Source: Phoronis pallida
Taxonomy: Eukaryota > Phoronida > Phoronidae
Length of the DNA: 12,146 nt
Assembly (NCBI GenBank): GCA_028565715.1
Contig: JAOXYC010191799.1
Location: 1-12,146 of the forward strand
Reading direction: 5' to 3'
Shown here: in pieces, positions 1 to 9,382 of the stretch
How the letters are laid out: the number at the start of each line of letters is the position of its first letter
Numbering within the stretch: the first letter of the stretch is position 1
Program-made: the position numbers and the translations under genes
Notes under the pieces: model-generated
Seen by the model: the letters and a program-made list of their open reading frames with translations, nothing else
What the model was told of the DNA's origin: nothing
The model's database searches: none

Positions 1-1700
1 GAAAACGTGTTAGAAGCTGGATAAAAATTACACACATTCTTGAAAAAAATGTTCATTAAAAAATTCATCAAGCAAAATGTGGCGCAACAATTTTTTAGGA
101 TTCAAACAATTTTTAATAGAAATTGTGTTCAGATCTGGGCTTTTTCAGATCAAAAAAAGTTTAAATAAAATGTGAAAGTCAAAAAAGCTAATAACATTTG
201 TCAAGAGGCGACTCCTGAGTAAATCTGGATTAAAACAGGTCATAGTTTTTCAAAACTGTCAACAGAATTTCAATGTCAGCCTGTACAAAAAGTTGTTTGA
301 ATGGTTAAAAAAGTAGATCTGAAATAACTCCCAATTATAAAAATTCGAACAATTATTTGTTTGAATGATTTCGGTTAAAAACACAGAGATATTAACTCTG
401 ATGTTCCAAGTGATGAACAATAAACGATTAGGAACAACAAGAATTAGTAAATTGCCTGAGGCTACCGACTTTCATAACATTCTGTAAGTCAAACACAGGT
501 TATAGCAATAACTTTAGATCACCTTTTATTCATCTTTAATGATGCAAACAAAAATAATACATTGAAAACAAAGGCTACAATTACAAAATGACAATTCTAA
601 TAGACCATATTAGCAAGGGAGTTTATTTAATTCCTCTGGTGCCTTAGTTTTACTTGAAAGATACTTTCTTCATAAAAATATGGATAAATCTTTCTTTTAA
701 TTAACTTCATTTAAGTTTTATTAGGTTTATGGTTAACAAGAAATGTTCATTGACAACAGCATAATATCATTACTTCATGATTATTGTTATTATCAAATAA
801 AATGTTATACAATTTTTAAAAATAGATTTTATTACATACTGTAGTGTAGTTATTTAAAAAAGTATGTTTCACACTTTAATAAGATTTCTGTCATTTTCAA
901 ACAAATAAAAAGAAGATAATTTGTAGAGAATTTGAATTTCAATTCACCATTAACTGATTTCATCGTCATAAGTTTGTTAAATACTATCTCATCAGTTTTA
1001 CATCCTCAAGGATTCAGTTACAGTCAGATTCATACTGTAATTTAGACATTTTTTCCTTGTCATTTTTGAAAAATTAACACAAAATAATTTCATAAAAAGA
1101 ACTCGGGCCGGGATAGAAAAATCAAGAAACTCATGCCTGAGGATAGATGCAGCATTCTTGATTTGTCTTGATTATATCTTAATTAGTGACTTGTCTATTC
1201 AATAATTTATAAAATGAGTCGATTGCATGTCAAGATTTCTGACTTGGATCATTATAGGCACATTAACGAACCATGACAACAGACCAGGGATGGGGTTTGT
1301 CGACTAATGTTCCAATTCCTGAACTTGGTATCTGCTTCGAGAAACGAAGAATTGATGATCCTCAAAACTTAAACTGAATAAAAAGGTATTTTTAGGTATT
1401 GAACATTTTGTCTGAAAGTATTTTTTGTATTTTGAAATGCCACTGGATGTCGAACCTTTTTTAAAGAAAAATCTTAATTCCAAGATGTCTCTTAAATACC
1501 ATTCACTTCCGTTTAATTCTAATGAACATTATTTTCAAATTTGAGACTTAAAAAAAAGAATTTCTAATACAGTAGAAAGGGATTATCAGTAAATAACAAT
1601 TAGAAATTATTAAATTACTACCTAATTACCAAGTTGCTAAGTTACCATGCACTTTTACAAATGACTTCACTTAATGACTGCTCGGTCATCAAACTTAGAT
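1..1700. other. AT-rich non-coding stretch
   Basis: No frame, splice-bounded exon or RNA gene was recognised. Only small local symmetries are seen, such as ATTCGAACAA/TTGTTTGAAT at 343-366 and AATCAAGAA...TTCTTGATT near 1120-1162. It may be intron 3 of the minus-strand Ig gene or intergenic DNA. Confidence 0.5.
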
Positions 1701-1707
1701 AAATAAC

Positions 1708-1762
1708 TTTCCCGCCCCTTCTAAGATATAAAAGAATTCAATTACAGCATTGCATTGCAATG
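1708..1762 (+). promoter_or_regulatory. Promoter-like cluster (E2F/GC box, TATA box)
   Basis: TTTCCCGCCCC (1708-1718) is followed by TATAAAAG (1727-1734) and, about 25 bp on, the palindrome CATTGCAATG (1753-1762). The spacing suits a TATA promoter starting near 1757-1764. No convincing gene follows on the plus strand, so chance in AT-rich DNA is likely. Confidence 0.18.
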
Positions 1763-2022
1763 ATATACAAAAATTATATAATTTAGAGCATTAAGTTTTC
1801 TTTAAGACATGCACTAAATGTAAGTCATATAACCAATACGCCTAAAGTGTGCTTTTGAACTGGCCCAAAACGATTAGTTTTAAAATAAAAAGTAAAATTA
1901 TGGACTTTTTAACTATTCCACTATTATTTTTGGTTGGAATAAATAAATTAAGATTCAGTGACCTAACAGTGGTAACCAAACCTGTCAATTTTTGAATCGC
2001 CAATTCCAATAACTATTTTTCT

Positions 2023-2071
2023 GATAAAAATAATATTATTTACATCTTGTGTAAATAATATCATTTTTATC
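2023..2071. repeat. AT-rich hairpin, 22-bp arms and 5-base loop
   Basis: GATAAAAATAATATTATTTACA (2023-2044) pairs with 2050-2071 at 21 of 22 positions around the loop TCTTG. It lies about 110 bp past the stop codon of the candidate peptide exon on the minus strand, so it could be a 3' UTR hairpin or just an AT palindrome. It is rather short for a microRNA precursor. Confidence 0.75.
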
Positions 2072-2179
2072 ATTGATGGGTAGCCATCAACTTAATAAAG
2101 AAGTCGACAGTTTTTCAATAGCTTGTTGTGACTCAATGCCAACTTGTTGAAAGAGAATTTCAGATAGAAAAATCATTCC

Positions 2180-2317
2180 TCAAAACCACTCCACTAAACT
2201 CTCCTTCAACGAACCTGCGTTTTTATTTCGACCAAATCTGTATGGTTTCCTCCGTGTGCGTGCCTCAGCATCGTCGCCAAGTAAGACTCCGCACACAATC
2301 AGAGTTAGTACAATGAA
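2180..2317 (-). CDS. Candidate last exon of a small secreted peptide (neuropeptide-like) precursor
   Basis: Reading the minus strand from a good acceptor (TTTCTGTCATCATCAG) gives 45 codons and a TGA stop, 138 bases in all. Residues 1-14 (FIVLTLIVCGVLLG) look like a signal-peptide core, followed by DDAEA (a plausible A-x-A cleavage site). Next come RTRR, KPYRFGR and a short acidic tail ending LVEWF. Arg-Arg is a prohormone-convertase site and F-G-R is the usual signal for C-terminal amidation, so a KPYRF-amide could be released. This is inference: no upstream ATG exon was found, no family is recognised, and only one peptide copy is present. It has better GC and CpG content than its surroundings. 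The plus strand is also open here (from about 2128) with a GTAAGA after 2280, so a plus-strand exon is the alternative. Confidence 0.33.
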   Translation of the reverse strand, partial: FIVLTLIVCGVLLGDDAEARTRRKPYRFGRNKNAGSLKESLVEWF

Positions 2318-2329
2318 CTGATGATGACA

Positions 2330-4009
2330 GAAACAGTTTGTTAATATATCCAATCTCATTGTTTCTTAGTCTTGAACAATCTTTTCAGTTACAAAAACTG
2401 CTTAGTTCTCTAACTTGAACTTTCAATTTACCGAAGAAATGTTTTAAGCCTTCCTGAACGTTTGAAAACAAGAGTTACGGCAATTTGTTTTTGCGATAAT
2501 AATTCACCCAATGCAAAATATCAAAAATCTCTTGATCTTTTATATCAATCTTATCTTGTAAATAATTGAATATCCAGGCTTTCCTCCACACAGTAGATAA
2601 ATATTATCGTGAGATTATCTCGTGAGATTATCATCAAAGTTGCACTGTCTTCGTTTACACAACACTAGTTAATGAATGATGGAGATAAATGCCAAGTTCT
2701 CATCACAGTCTGGAGAACGCACAGGAAATCCCAGGGTGCACTGCTAAGTGTCTCACAATATACATGCAGGTTAAGGGCCTTGACTAATACTGTGGGAACC
2801 ATTGAGCAGTTGATTGGTGTGTGAAAATATCTTTTTTCAGTATTTTGATAATACATAGTCGGGGGCACGACATTTAGTCCTTCTAGTTTAAGACAACTTC
2901 CGAGGATGCTTAAAAGTGATTTGCCAATTCATGAATTGATTTTAAATTGTACCGGAAAACTGGGGTTCAAGTCATGAAAAAAATTTGATCATAAAAAACG
3001 AGGCAATCAGGCCAGTATCATATTTGTGTAAGCTCTTTTAAAACAATGTTCATAATGCCTTTGAGAGTCAGTTCAGTGATTTTGTAAAAAAGTTCTTTTC
3101 TTAATAATGTTTTGACACTTTGAAATGATCATTCAATCATCTTTCAACTATTCTAATGGTAAAAAGGTTTTTAAGAATTAATTTTGCATTTTAACTGTAT
3201 TTACCATACTTCAATCACCAAGTCTCTACAAACATCTTGATTAATTTCAATTGACATTCATGAGTTACTTCTCAAGGAATATAAAAAAATGCCATTTGTT
3301 TTTAAATCAATCAATTATCATCAAAAATAAAGTTAATGGACAATTATAACTAAACACTACAAGATAAAATTTTGTTACTTTTGGGCCCAGCAAAAATTAA
3401 TAGCTCGTAAATATATGTTACTTAATTCATTCAAAGTGAATAGAAAATCCATTAAAAAGAGAATTTAGCTCATAAAATTACCACCCCCTGACTCAGTGAA
3501 AGTCTATAAAATTATATGGCTGTGTTAACTTTGTGGTTCAAATCTACAGTGTACTGATTTGAGATACAATAATAAATTCATCAATAATCTCACAAGAGTC
3601 TATATTAATCTGAAATCTGACGTATATCGTGATGAAAATAAAATCCTTAAAAATCCATCATTAAAACATCTTCAACCCAAACACAACTCATCTTTGGCCC
3701 AGGACAATGGATAATTACAAAAATAACGAGCGTAATCCAATGAAACGGCTAACGTTAATAACCGAGTTGTCCACCAATAATGACTGCTCGATTTAATTAT
3801 CCCGTCACTTAAGCCTGGAACGTTTGAATATTTGATGAAGAAAGAAATCATGGCTCGATAAGATAGTTCAGATGAGATGATTTTCATGTAAATCCGTGTG
3901 TTAATTTGACCATGAATTATTCCTTAGGAAGTCGAGGTCTTAAATAATCTATAGATAAACTTGACTTATCAACCCAGTGTACATAACCATCAGTCTTATT
4001 TCTGAATGT
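2330..4009. other. Non-coding stretch upstream of the candidate peptide exon
   Basis: Short open frames on the minus strand (2665-2868, 3672-3887) have no signal peptide, motif or matching splice sites. Minus-strand frames here were checked for an Ig domain 2 exon and for a first exon of the peptide gene; neither was seen. The 13-bp tandem at 2609-2634 is listed separately. Confidence 0.45.
2609..2634. repeat. 13-bp tandem duplication
   Basis: CGTGAGATTATCT is followed directly by CGTGAGATTATCA. A slippage-type duplication with no coding context. Confidence 0.85.
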
Positions 4010-4132
4010 AACAGAGAAACGATGTCCTGTTGAATAAGACGTTCCATTTTGTTTTAATCAACTTTGTTGACAAACGTTCAACGTGCCTGAAGGCGTTTTT
4101 GACAGGGACAGAGTCCAAACAGAGAAACGATG
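4010..4132. repeat. 15-bp direct repeats flanking 93 bp
   Basis: AACAGAGAAACGATG occurs at 4010-4024 and 4118-4132. The length suits a target-site duplication, but the 93 bp between show no element structure apart from TTTGTTGACAAACGTTCAACG. Confidence 0.6.
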
Positions 4133-4136
4133 AAGG

Positions 4137-4212
4137 TTATTATTATTATAATAATAATGTTGGTGCTTAATACAGCGCTTTTATTCAAAGTGCTTTACAA
4201 TGATTATTATCC
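4137..4212. repeat. AAT-rich palindrome joined to GCGCTTT/GTGCTTTAC dispersed-repeat motif
   Basis: A TTA/AAT palindrome (4137-4159) is followed by CAGCGCTTTTATTC, AAAGTGCTTTACAATG and a final ATTATTAT. This layout (AT-triplet tract, AGCGC, AAAGYGCTTTACA) is familiar from short dispersed repeats of marine invertebrate genomes. It is probably the end of a decayed MITE. The family name is not known to me. Confidence 0.5.
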
Positions 4213-5386
4213 CAGGTTGCAGAACTGTTCACTCAAATAACATTCTCAATAAAGGGAGCCACATTCTTTTAATGCTACGTACAGCTGAATTGTCATTCAG
4301 ATTCCTTACTATAAGTAAGATTTTAAAAGGCTGGTTTTCCGCACTGGACTTAGGGAAATGAAATTTGTTCCAAAAGGTGCAGTTTGTCCACTCTTCAATT
4401 GACAACTTAATTAACTTTAGACAAAGGATGAAAAATAAAGAAATTATAAAAGATGGCCAAATTCAAGTATAATTTTTTTTGGAAAAGAAGATATTTTTTA
4501 AAGATTTTTAAACTAATCAAGTGACAATTTCTTTTTGATTGAAATCTGTCTAACTTTCTATAGGATAGTTAGTAGATGAAGTTGCTAATTGTGATACTTA
4601 ACTTAACCTGATCTTAAAAAGAGACTGTTGTTAAGACCATCCAGAGAAGTTTTGAAGAAAACTTAATGTATTGTGTTTTTTTGTATTAATGAGATCCAAA
4701 ATAAAACTTCGCATGTGTTAATGTTTTTTTTTCATATAAAGTTTTCTAAAAAAAAGACTTAAGTTCTTTGATTGACCTTTTCAAAGCAAAGATTTGAGCG
4801 ATCCAAAATGTTAGAAGGCTAAAATTACAAGAAAGTCACAAAAAAAATTTAGGTCTGGTAATAAAATTTAAAGAATTTTTGGTTGCACTTTTAACAAAAC
4901 ATATCAATTTGAAATCAATTATGTGTAAAGAATTTTAGTTGCACTTTTAACAAAAGACATTCTGTATTTGTTAAAAATATGTGCCCAATGTGTTGTTATA
5001 GTTTAAAAGCTACAGCGAGCTCATTTCACTAAAGTTTAATAGAATTAGCAAAGTAATCCAGTTTAACAAATCTTGGCGGGACATAATTAAAGTTGAAATA
5101 GCAAAAATTGTGTGTCATTCCTTGTGACTAAAAATTATCAGGAAGTAACGTGATTACCAACACTGTTTTGAGAAAAAATTAGATTTCTTCTGGTTACTGA
5201 CGGAATTATTTTCCAGAAATTAGGCGTAGATTATTCCTCGAGGCATAGAAGGAAACTCAACGGACCAGCCATGACTTTCCTCCGATTGGCACAAAATTCA
5301 ATCAGAGAACTGTTAATGTTGTTACCGTGAGAAATATTACTTTGTCGTAGTTTGAAAGCTGCGAGACTTCATGAAAAATGTGGTTG
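4213..5386. other. AT-rich non-coding stretch before the MITE-like element
   Basis: Apart from the 33-bp repeat pair (4869-4958), no gene is seen. TTGGCGGGAC near 5073 resembles an E2F site. A minus-strand ATG with a CCAAT upstream (about 5273) opens only 13 codons. TTTGTTCCAAAAGGT at 4364-4378 matches 15 bases of the right arm of the large inverted repeat. Confidence 0.45.
4869..4958. repeat. 33-bp direct repeat pair, period 57
   Basis: TAAAGAATTTTTGG.TTGCACTTTTAACAAAA (4869-4901) recurs at 4926-4958 with a few changes. It is a local duplication in non-coding DNA. Confidence 0.75.
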
Positions 5387-5721
5387 TTTAAAGGCGTACA
5401 TCGTTACTTACGAATGTCGAATTATGAATTATTGAAATATGGCGTTTTCATCTGTTTCTTTAACACAGTTTGATCACTTTTCGTTGCCCATATGTGTTAC
5501 TACCTTCATTCTTTATCGATAACACAAAGCCTGTACGTTACTGTTGATCTCAGTTATATAGTCTCCCTCCGCCTAATATAGAGATTTCCGGAAGAAGCGA
5601 AGCTAGTTATTCGTTCAGGTGAATGTTAGGATGCAATGTGTCACAAAAATTCCAACGTATTTAACCTCATTCAATAGTTGATAATTTCACATTCGTAAGT
5701 AGCGATGTATACCTTTTTAAA
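5387..5721. mobile_element. MITE-like element with terminal inverted repeats of about 45 bp
   Basis: The left end (5387-5436, TTTAAAGGCGTACATCG... ) and right end (5671-5721) are inverted copies. They differ at 7 of 44 aligned bases from the GG onward, and the right end has two extra A's. Shared cores include TACATCG and TACTTACGAATGT. About 235 bp of unique sequence lies between, with no reading frame. TTTAAA occurs at both outer edges, compatible with a TTAA or TA target duplication, but the exact ends are uncertain. This fits a non-autonomous cut-and-paste element, old enough to have diverged. Confidence 0.68.
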
Positions 5722-6831
5722 GAACTCATGGTATTTCTTAAGATAAAACTACATGCCAAATTGAGGAATTACTGATTAGGAAACAGACAAAAACCATTTA
5801 AGCTAAACAGAAATTAACGTTTGGTGAAACAAATAAAAACTTAAGACACATCATCTAAAGAACGAAGCAAGCTCTTTGGAAGTTTTCGATTTTTATCAGC
5901 CACAAACTCCCACAGTTTAACCCAACTCAGAAGCTTTTAACCCAACTTAACACTAACAAGGGAACACAGATGTTTAACACCGAACCATGACCGACCGATA
6001 ATACACACGGGACGAACTGACGTTAAAAGTGGCATGGTAAACAAGGATGGCCATCAACTAACACGAGTCCCTCGAGGTGACTTACACCAAAAATAACCCC
6101 GTGTTTGATGTAAAATTGATTACAAGATGGTGATTTTCAATTCCACGGTATGTTTAAATTTAGAGTCGGGAAGTAAGTACAGCGTTTAGCAATTAGGTGA
6201 CTTAGACATTTAGCTTTGATTTTGATTTCGCAATTATAGAGATTTCATAAAGTCAAATTATGGACTTTATATGCATCAATATTTTTCTATATTTATTTTA
6301 GTTAAATTGCCAAATGCCTTCTTAGAAATAAAAGTGACTTCCAAAACTTTGCACATTACCAGACATCATTGTTTTAAATGAAACTTAAATCCGCAACTGA
6401 ATATTTCATACCATCATTATAAAAAAAACTTATTCAAAAAGAATATTTTAGAAAATATAAATTGAAAACTTTAAAAAGTTTCAGAAAAAACTCAGAGAAA
6501 TATTTACAAATATTTAAACAATGCAAAATTTTAAGAATTATTTTGATTGTCAGTTATTATCATTAGATTACAAACTTAGGTGTCTTTTCGCTGTTCAACA
6601 GCGATACATTTGGAAAGATCTAAACATCAGAAAAACTACAGGGAATTGAAAAAAGATCATTTCTTGTCATCCTTATGTTATATCTTTTTTAAAATAATCA
6701 TTTTGCCTAAGGTACCTTATATCATGAGTGACGTATTATCATTTTTATGGATGCCATTTTACTGTCTTAGCAATAATCAAAACTTGTTTTGGAATAAAAT
6801 GGCTCAATTTCAAAGTTATAAACAATATAAG
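5722..6831. other. Non-coding stretch between MITE-like element and forkhead-motif palindrome
   Basis: No exon recognised. TTTAACCCAACT occurs twice 20 bp apart (5916 and 5936). The plus-strand frame at 6580-6873 is the longest in the window but is AT-driven, begins with GTG and has no recognisable motif, so it is not called. Confidence 0.45.
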
Positions 6832-6839
6832 GTTTGTTA

Positions 6840-6859
6840 TGTAAACAATGTTGTTTACA
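6840..6859. promoter_or_regulatory. Inverted pair of forkhead-type motifs
   Basis: TGTAAACAA and TTGTTTACA are separated by two bases. TGTTTAC is the forkhead-factor core. The symmetry extends imperfectly to GTTTGTT and AACAAAC on the flanks (6832-6866), so it may equally be a small palindrome without function. Confidence 0.3.
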
Positions 6860-7008
6860 AACAAACTAAATAATTCACAATAACTCCCATTTCCTGAAAG
6901 GGCATAGTTTTAAAAATTCAGTGGTTTAAGTTTCGATTAAAGGCCTACTGAATTGCATAGAATCAGTACGATTGAAAATTTGCACAAGTTCAGCAGGTAT
7001 ACCCCTTT

Positions 7009-7132
7009 AACAGCCCCATCTATTGGGGAGTCAGCTCACTGTTGCTAAAGATAACCGTTCGGCTGATGTGATAAATACTGGAAAGAAACATCATATCTAG
7101 ACAACAGCCCCATCTATTGGAGAGTCAGCTCA
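7009..7132. repeat. 30-bp direct repeat pair
   Basis: The unit AACAGCCCCATCTATTGG followed by RGAGTCAGCTCA occurs at 7009-7038 and 7103-7132, with one mismatch in 30 bp and a 94-bp period. A weaker relative lies at 8061-8089 (CCTGCCCTCTATTGATGAA.. TTAGC). The reverse complement resembles the CTCF core motif (CCA-x-TAGATGGGG). It is either a duplicated transposon end or a pair of binding sites. Confidence 0.75.
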
Positions 7133-7408
7133 TTCCTGTTTGACCAAATGCACTTTTTCCCTTATGGACGTACAGATAATTTCTTATATTTTGGACAGTA
7201 TGCTTTAGTTTGAGGCATATTGTTCCTTGATCATTCAAAGTTCAACTAATCACCACTTCGTAGAAAATCATGCAATTGACTTTTAATTAAAATTCTTTCT
7301 GTTCCTCATCCCTACTTGGCTATGAAACAGGGATGAAAAATCCCAAAGAAAACTGAATTGTAAAAATTAAATTTTTGAAAATCTGGTTGACCTCTGGAGG
7401 AATTGCCC

Positions 7409-7409
<1 letters not shown>

Positions 7410-7455
<46 letters not shown>
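7410..7455. repeat. (ATT)n microsatellite next to a splice donor
   Basis: About 15 uninterrupted ATT units. On the minus strand the tract is (AAT)n and starts within the first eight bases of the intron that follows Ig exon 3 (GTAAGTAATAAT...). Such tracts change length readily. Confidence 0.97.
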
Positions 7456-7456
<1 letters not shown>

Positions 7457-7460
7457 TTAC

Positions 7461-7665
7461 CTAGTACGTAAAGATCTATAGTCTTATATTTCTGGGGGTT
7501 TGTATTGATAATGCAGCGGTAACGTCCGGCGTCGCTCGACTCGACGGGCTGTAGGTGAAGATTCCATTCCTGAATGTATGGGTTCTCTACCCGATATCGC
7601 TGATCTGATGTGATTCGTTGAGTGTTTAATGTTAGCACCGCACCCTCCTTATGATCCCACATGAT
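7461..7665 (-). CDS. Ig-superfamily gene, coding exon 3: second half of Ig domain 1 (Dpr/DIP/lachesin-like)
   Basis: The exon runs from acceptor CATTGCAG to donor G|GTAAGT, 205 bases, phase 0 in and phase 1 out (residues 67-134). It supplies the rest of an Ig V/I-type fold: strand C tryptophan (Trp69), LTLNTQRITSDQRYRV, the strand E motif WNLHLQPV, then DAGRYRC with strand F Cys117 pairing with Cys57, and INTNPQK. The ITSDQR...W.L.L...D.G.Y.C.INT.P pattern closely matches domain 1 of Dpr/ZIG-8, DIP and lachesin proteins, which bind partner cells through this domain to guide neural wiring. Which subfamily it belongs to, and whether it is GPI-anchored or transmembrane, cannot be told because the later exons were not found. 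A phase-1 exit is usual between Ig domains. Confidence 0.88.
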
Positions 7666-7751
7666 CTGCAATGGAATGACAAAGTTTTATTAATAAAACC
7701 ACTGAGCGTTAAAATAATTGTATTTTTGGTCACAAACATCAAAATAAATTT

Positions 7752-7816
7752 GAAAAAAGAACTCAAACATGTTTTAAGTATACTTAAGTATACTTAAAAC
7801 ATTTGCGTTCTTTTTC
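7752..7816. repeat. Short foldback with 34-bp perfect palindromic core
   Basis: Bases 7769-7802 equal their own reverse complement over all 34 positions and are built from AAGTATACTT repeated around the centre. Flanking arms (AAAAAGAACTCAA on the left, TTGCGTTCTTTTT on the right) extend the symmetry imperfectly. It lies in the intron between Ig exons 2 and 3. Confidence 0.85.
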
Positions 7817-9180
7817 ATAAATATTGTTTATTGAAAACAATCAGATATTCTGTTGAGGAATTAAATTCTGATTTTATTTTGAAGAGATTTTTTCCAATTA
7901 AAATGTATGCAACTGGGTTTTTTAATTAAAACAGATAATTGTAAGTTCTAATGAAGAGAAAGGAGTACAGCAGTATTCTTATTCCTCAGATGAAAAGTTG
8001 TTATCCTCCATAAAGTGGTGACATCTTTTGACTGATTAGAAAACCAATATTGTATACAACCCTGCCCTCTATTGATGAATTAGCAAACCTTAGATATCAG
8101 AGTGGTTTTATTACTAGTATTATTAGCAAATTATGCCAGTACAGTATGTTCAGAAGAAAACATTTCTCTCAGGTCTCTGATCTGGTTAGTACAGGTTTGA
8201 TATTTGATGGGGAAAAAATCTCATAAATCAATCAAAATACTTAAGGAAGGTAATTCAGGGATTTAGTGATAATTTCAGTTTCTGTAACTTATATTATTAT
8301 GACTGTTAAAATGCAGGCATTTGTCAAAAATAAGTTTCAGACCATCTTATCTGAAACTGAATTATACTGAAACAGGAAAATCTAAACTGAATCATCCATT
8401 TTTCATATAATTTTCATTATTCACTGTTGAGCAACTTGACACTCGCTTAGAATGGTGTATCCAGTAATGAGATATTTTAATAAATGAGCGTGCCTCAATG
8501 CCAAAAACCAAAAAAACTGCTAAAAGCAGCAATCATTGAGGTTAGTGTGTTTACTTCGTTGCTCAACGGTGTCATTAGAAACAAAAATCGAAATCATTCC
8601 AAAAATTCACTTCTAAGAAATCTAACCTAGGTGGTCTTAAAATGCAATCCCTCATTTCATCAGTACACATGTACCGAATGAAAACCATACAGAATGTAAC
8701 AAGTGTTAATATAGATACAGGCGGAATCATGCTTTGACTTCTACATAAATGAACAAAAAATTATCCACCAACTCATTTGTTGAGTGAAACCCCTGGCTTT
8801 CAAATGAATTAATACAACAAATAAATGTGATGTCGCCTGATGCAAAAATTAAACAATTTTTAAAACATTCAGTTATTAAGTTCAGTTTAATTAATAAAAC
8901 ATTCTAACATCTGTATTAAAATCCTGGCACTCACCTTAATATTTCTTAACTAGAATTCACAATTCAAAAACAATTATTTATAAGAAAACAGTTGTTCGAT
9001 CATGACATTTATTATGTGACCAATCAAAGCTGGACATTCGAGGAGCCTTTTCTGAGGATTTGAGACAAACTGAATAAATATTCTGTACCTGACAGTCCAT
9101 CAAGAAAGCATCAGGATGGTGCTTTTTCAAGGGACGAGACCAATATTAAACCAAAGGACACTGTGCTTGTACAAGATAGC
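7817..9180. other. Intron between Ig exons 2 and 3 (main part)
   Basis: The full intron is 7666-9382 on the minus strand (1717 bp). This part is AT-rich and holds no recognisable exon. The relative of the 30-bp repeat (8061-8089) and the weak foldback (8426-8567) lie here. Confidence 0.6.
8426..8567. repeat. Weak nested foldback
   Basis: Three short stems are nested: GTTGAGCAAC (8426-8435) with GTTGCTCAAC (8558-8567), CCTCAATG (8493-8500) with CATTGAGG (8534-8541), and CTGCT/AGCAG at 8517-8529. It may be a decayed foldback element in the Ig exon 2-3 intron. Confidence 0.4.
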
Positions 9181-9288
9181 TGGAGTCAAAAACAAGGTCT
9201 CTGCAACAATGAAGAACCCTGCACCAGAAATACGAACCCTGAACACTGGGGTTCTTGTTCATGGTGCAGGGCCCTGCTTTCGACTCCA
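9181..9288. repeat. Nested foldback rich in ACCCTGCACCA
   Basis: The outer arms TGGAGTCAAAAACAAGG (9181-9197) and 9272-9288 pair at 14 of 17 positions. Inner arms around CCCTGCACCA (9219-9228) and TGGTGCAGGG (9262-9271) continue the stem, with a 19-base bulge on the left side. It is more GC-rich than its surroundings and lies in the Ig exon 2-3 intron. The frame open through it on the plus strand shows no protein features. Confidence 0.6.
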
Positions 9289-9382
9289 GGGTTCCTGTTC
9301 AGGTCAGAGGTCCTTCATGCTTAAATAATCAAACCCATCCCCGATTTTTTAAGGGGAGAAAACGGTGGAATTTTTTACTCAC

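Noticed and set aside
2128-2316. 62-codon plus-strand frame opposite the candidate peptide exon
   Set aside because: It has a possible donor (CAA|GTAAGA) but no recognisable motif. The minus strand gives a leader, a cleavage site and an amidation signal with a better acceptor. Not fully excluded.
2665-2868. 67-codon minus-strand frame
   Set aside because: It was checked as a possible second Ig domain exon; it lacks the Cys/Trp/Tyr-x-Cys spacing.
3672-3887. 71-codon minus-strand frame
   Set aside because: No motif, no flanking splice sites in frame, and composition like the surrounding DNA.
5240-5300. Minus-strand ATG with CCAAT upstream, considered as a first signal-peptide exon for the peptide gene
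   Set aside because: The frame stops after 13 codons and there is no donor before the stop.
6040-6160. Possible minus-strand exon ending at GGT|GTAAGTCACC
   Set aside because: The donor is good, but the only open frame is about 22 codons with a stop upstream and no acceptor.
6580-6873. 97-codon plus-strand frame, the longest in the window
   Set aside because: It starts with GTG, is very AT-rich with Lys/Tyr/Asn/Phe bias, shows no domain, and its end runs through a palindrome (6832-6866).
7009-7132. CRISPR-like repeat-spacer array
   Set aside because: Only two 30-bp units with a 64-bp gap, in clearly eukaryotic intron-rich DNA.
9116-9328. 70-codon plus-strand frame
   Set aside because: It covers the GC-rich foldback at 9181-9288 and has no protein features.
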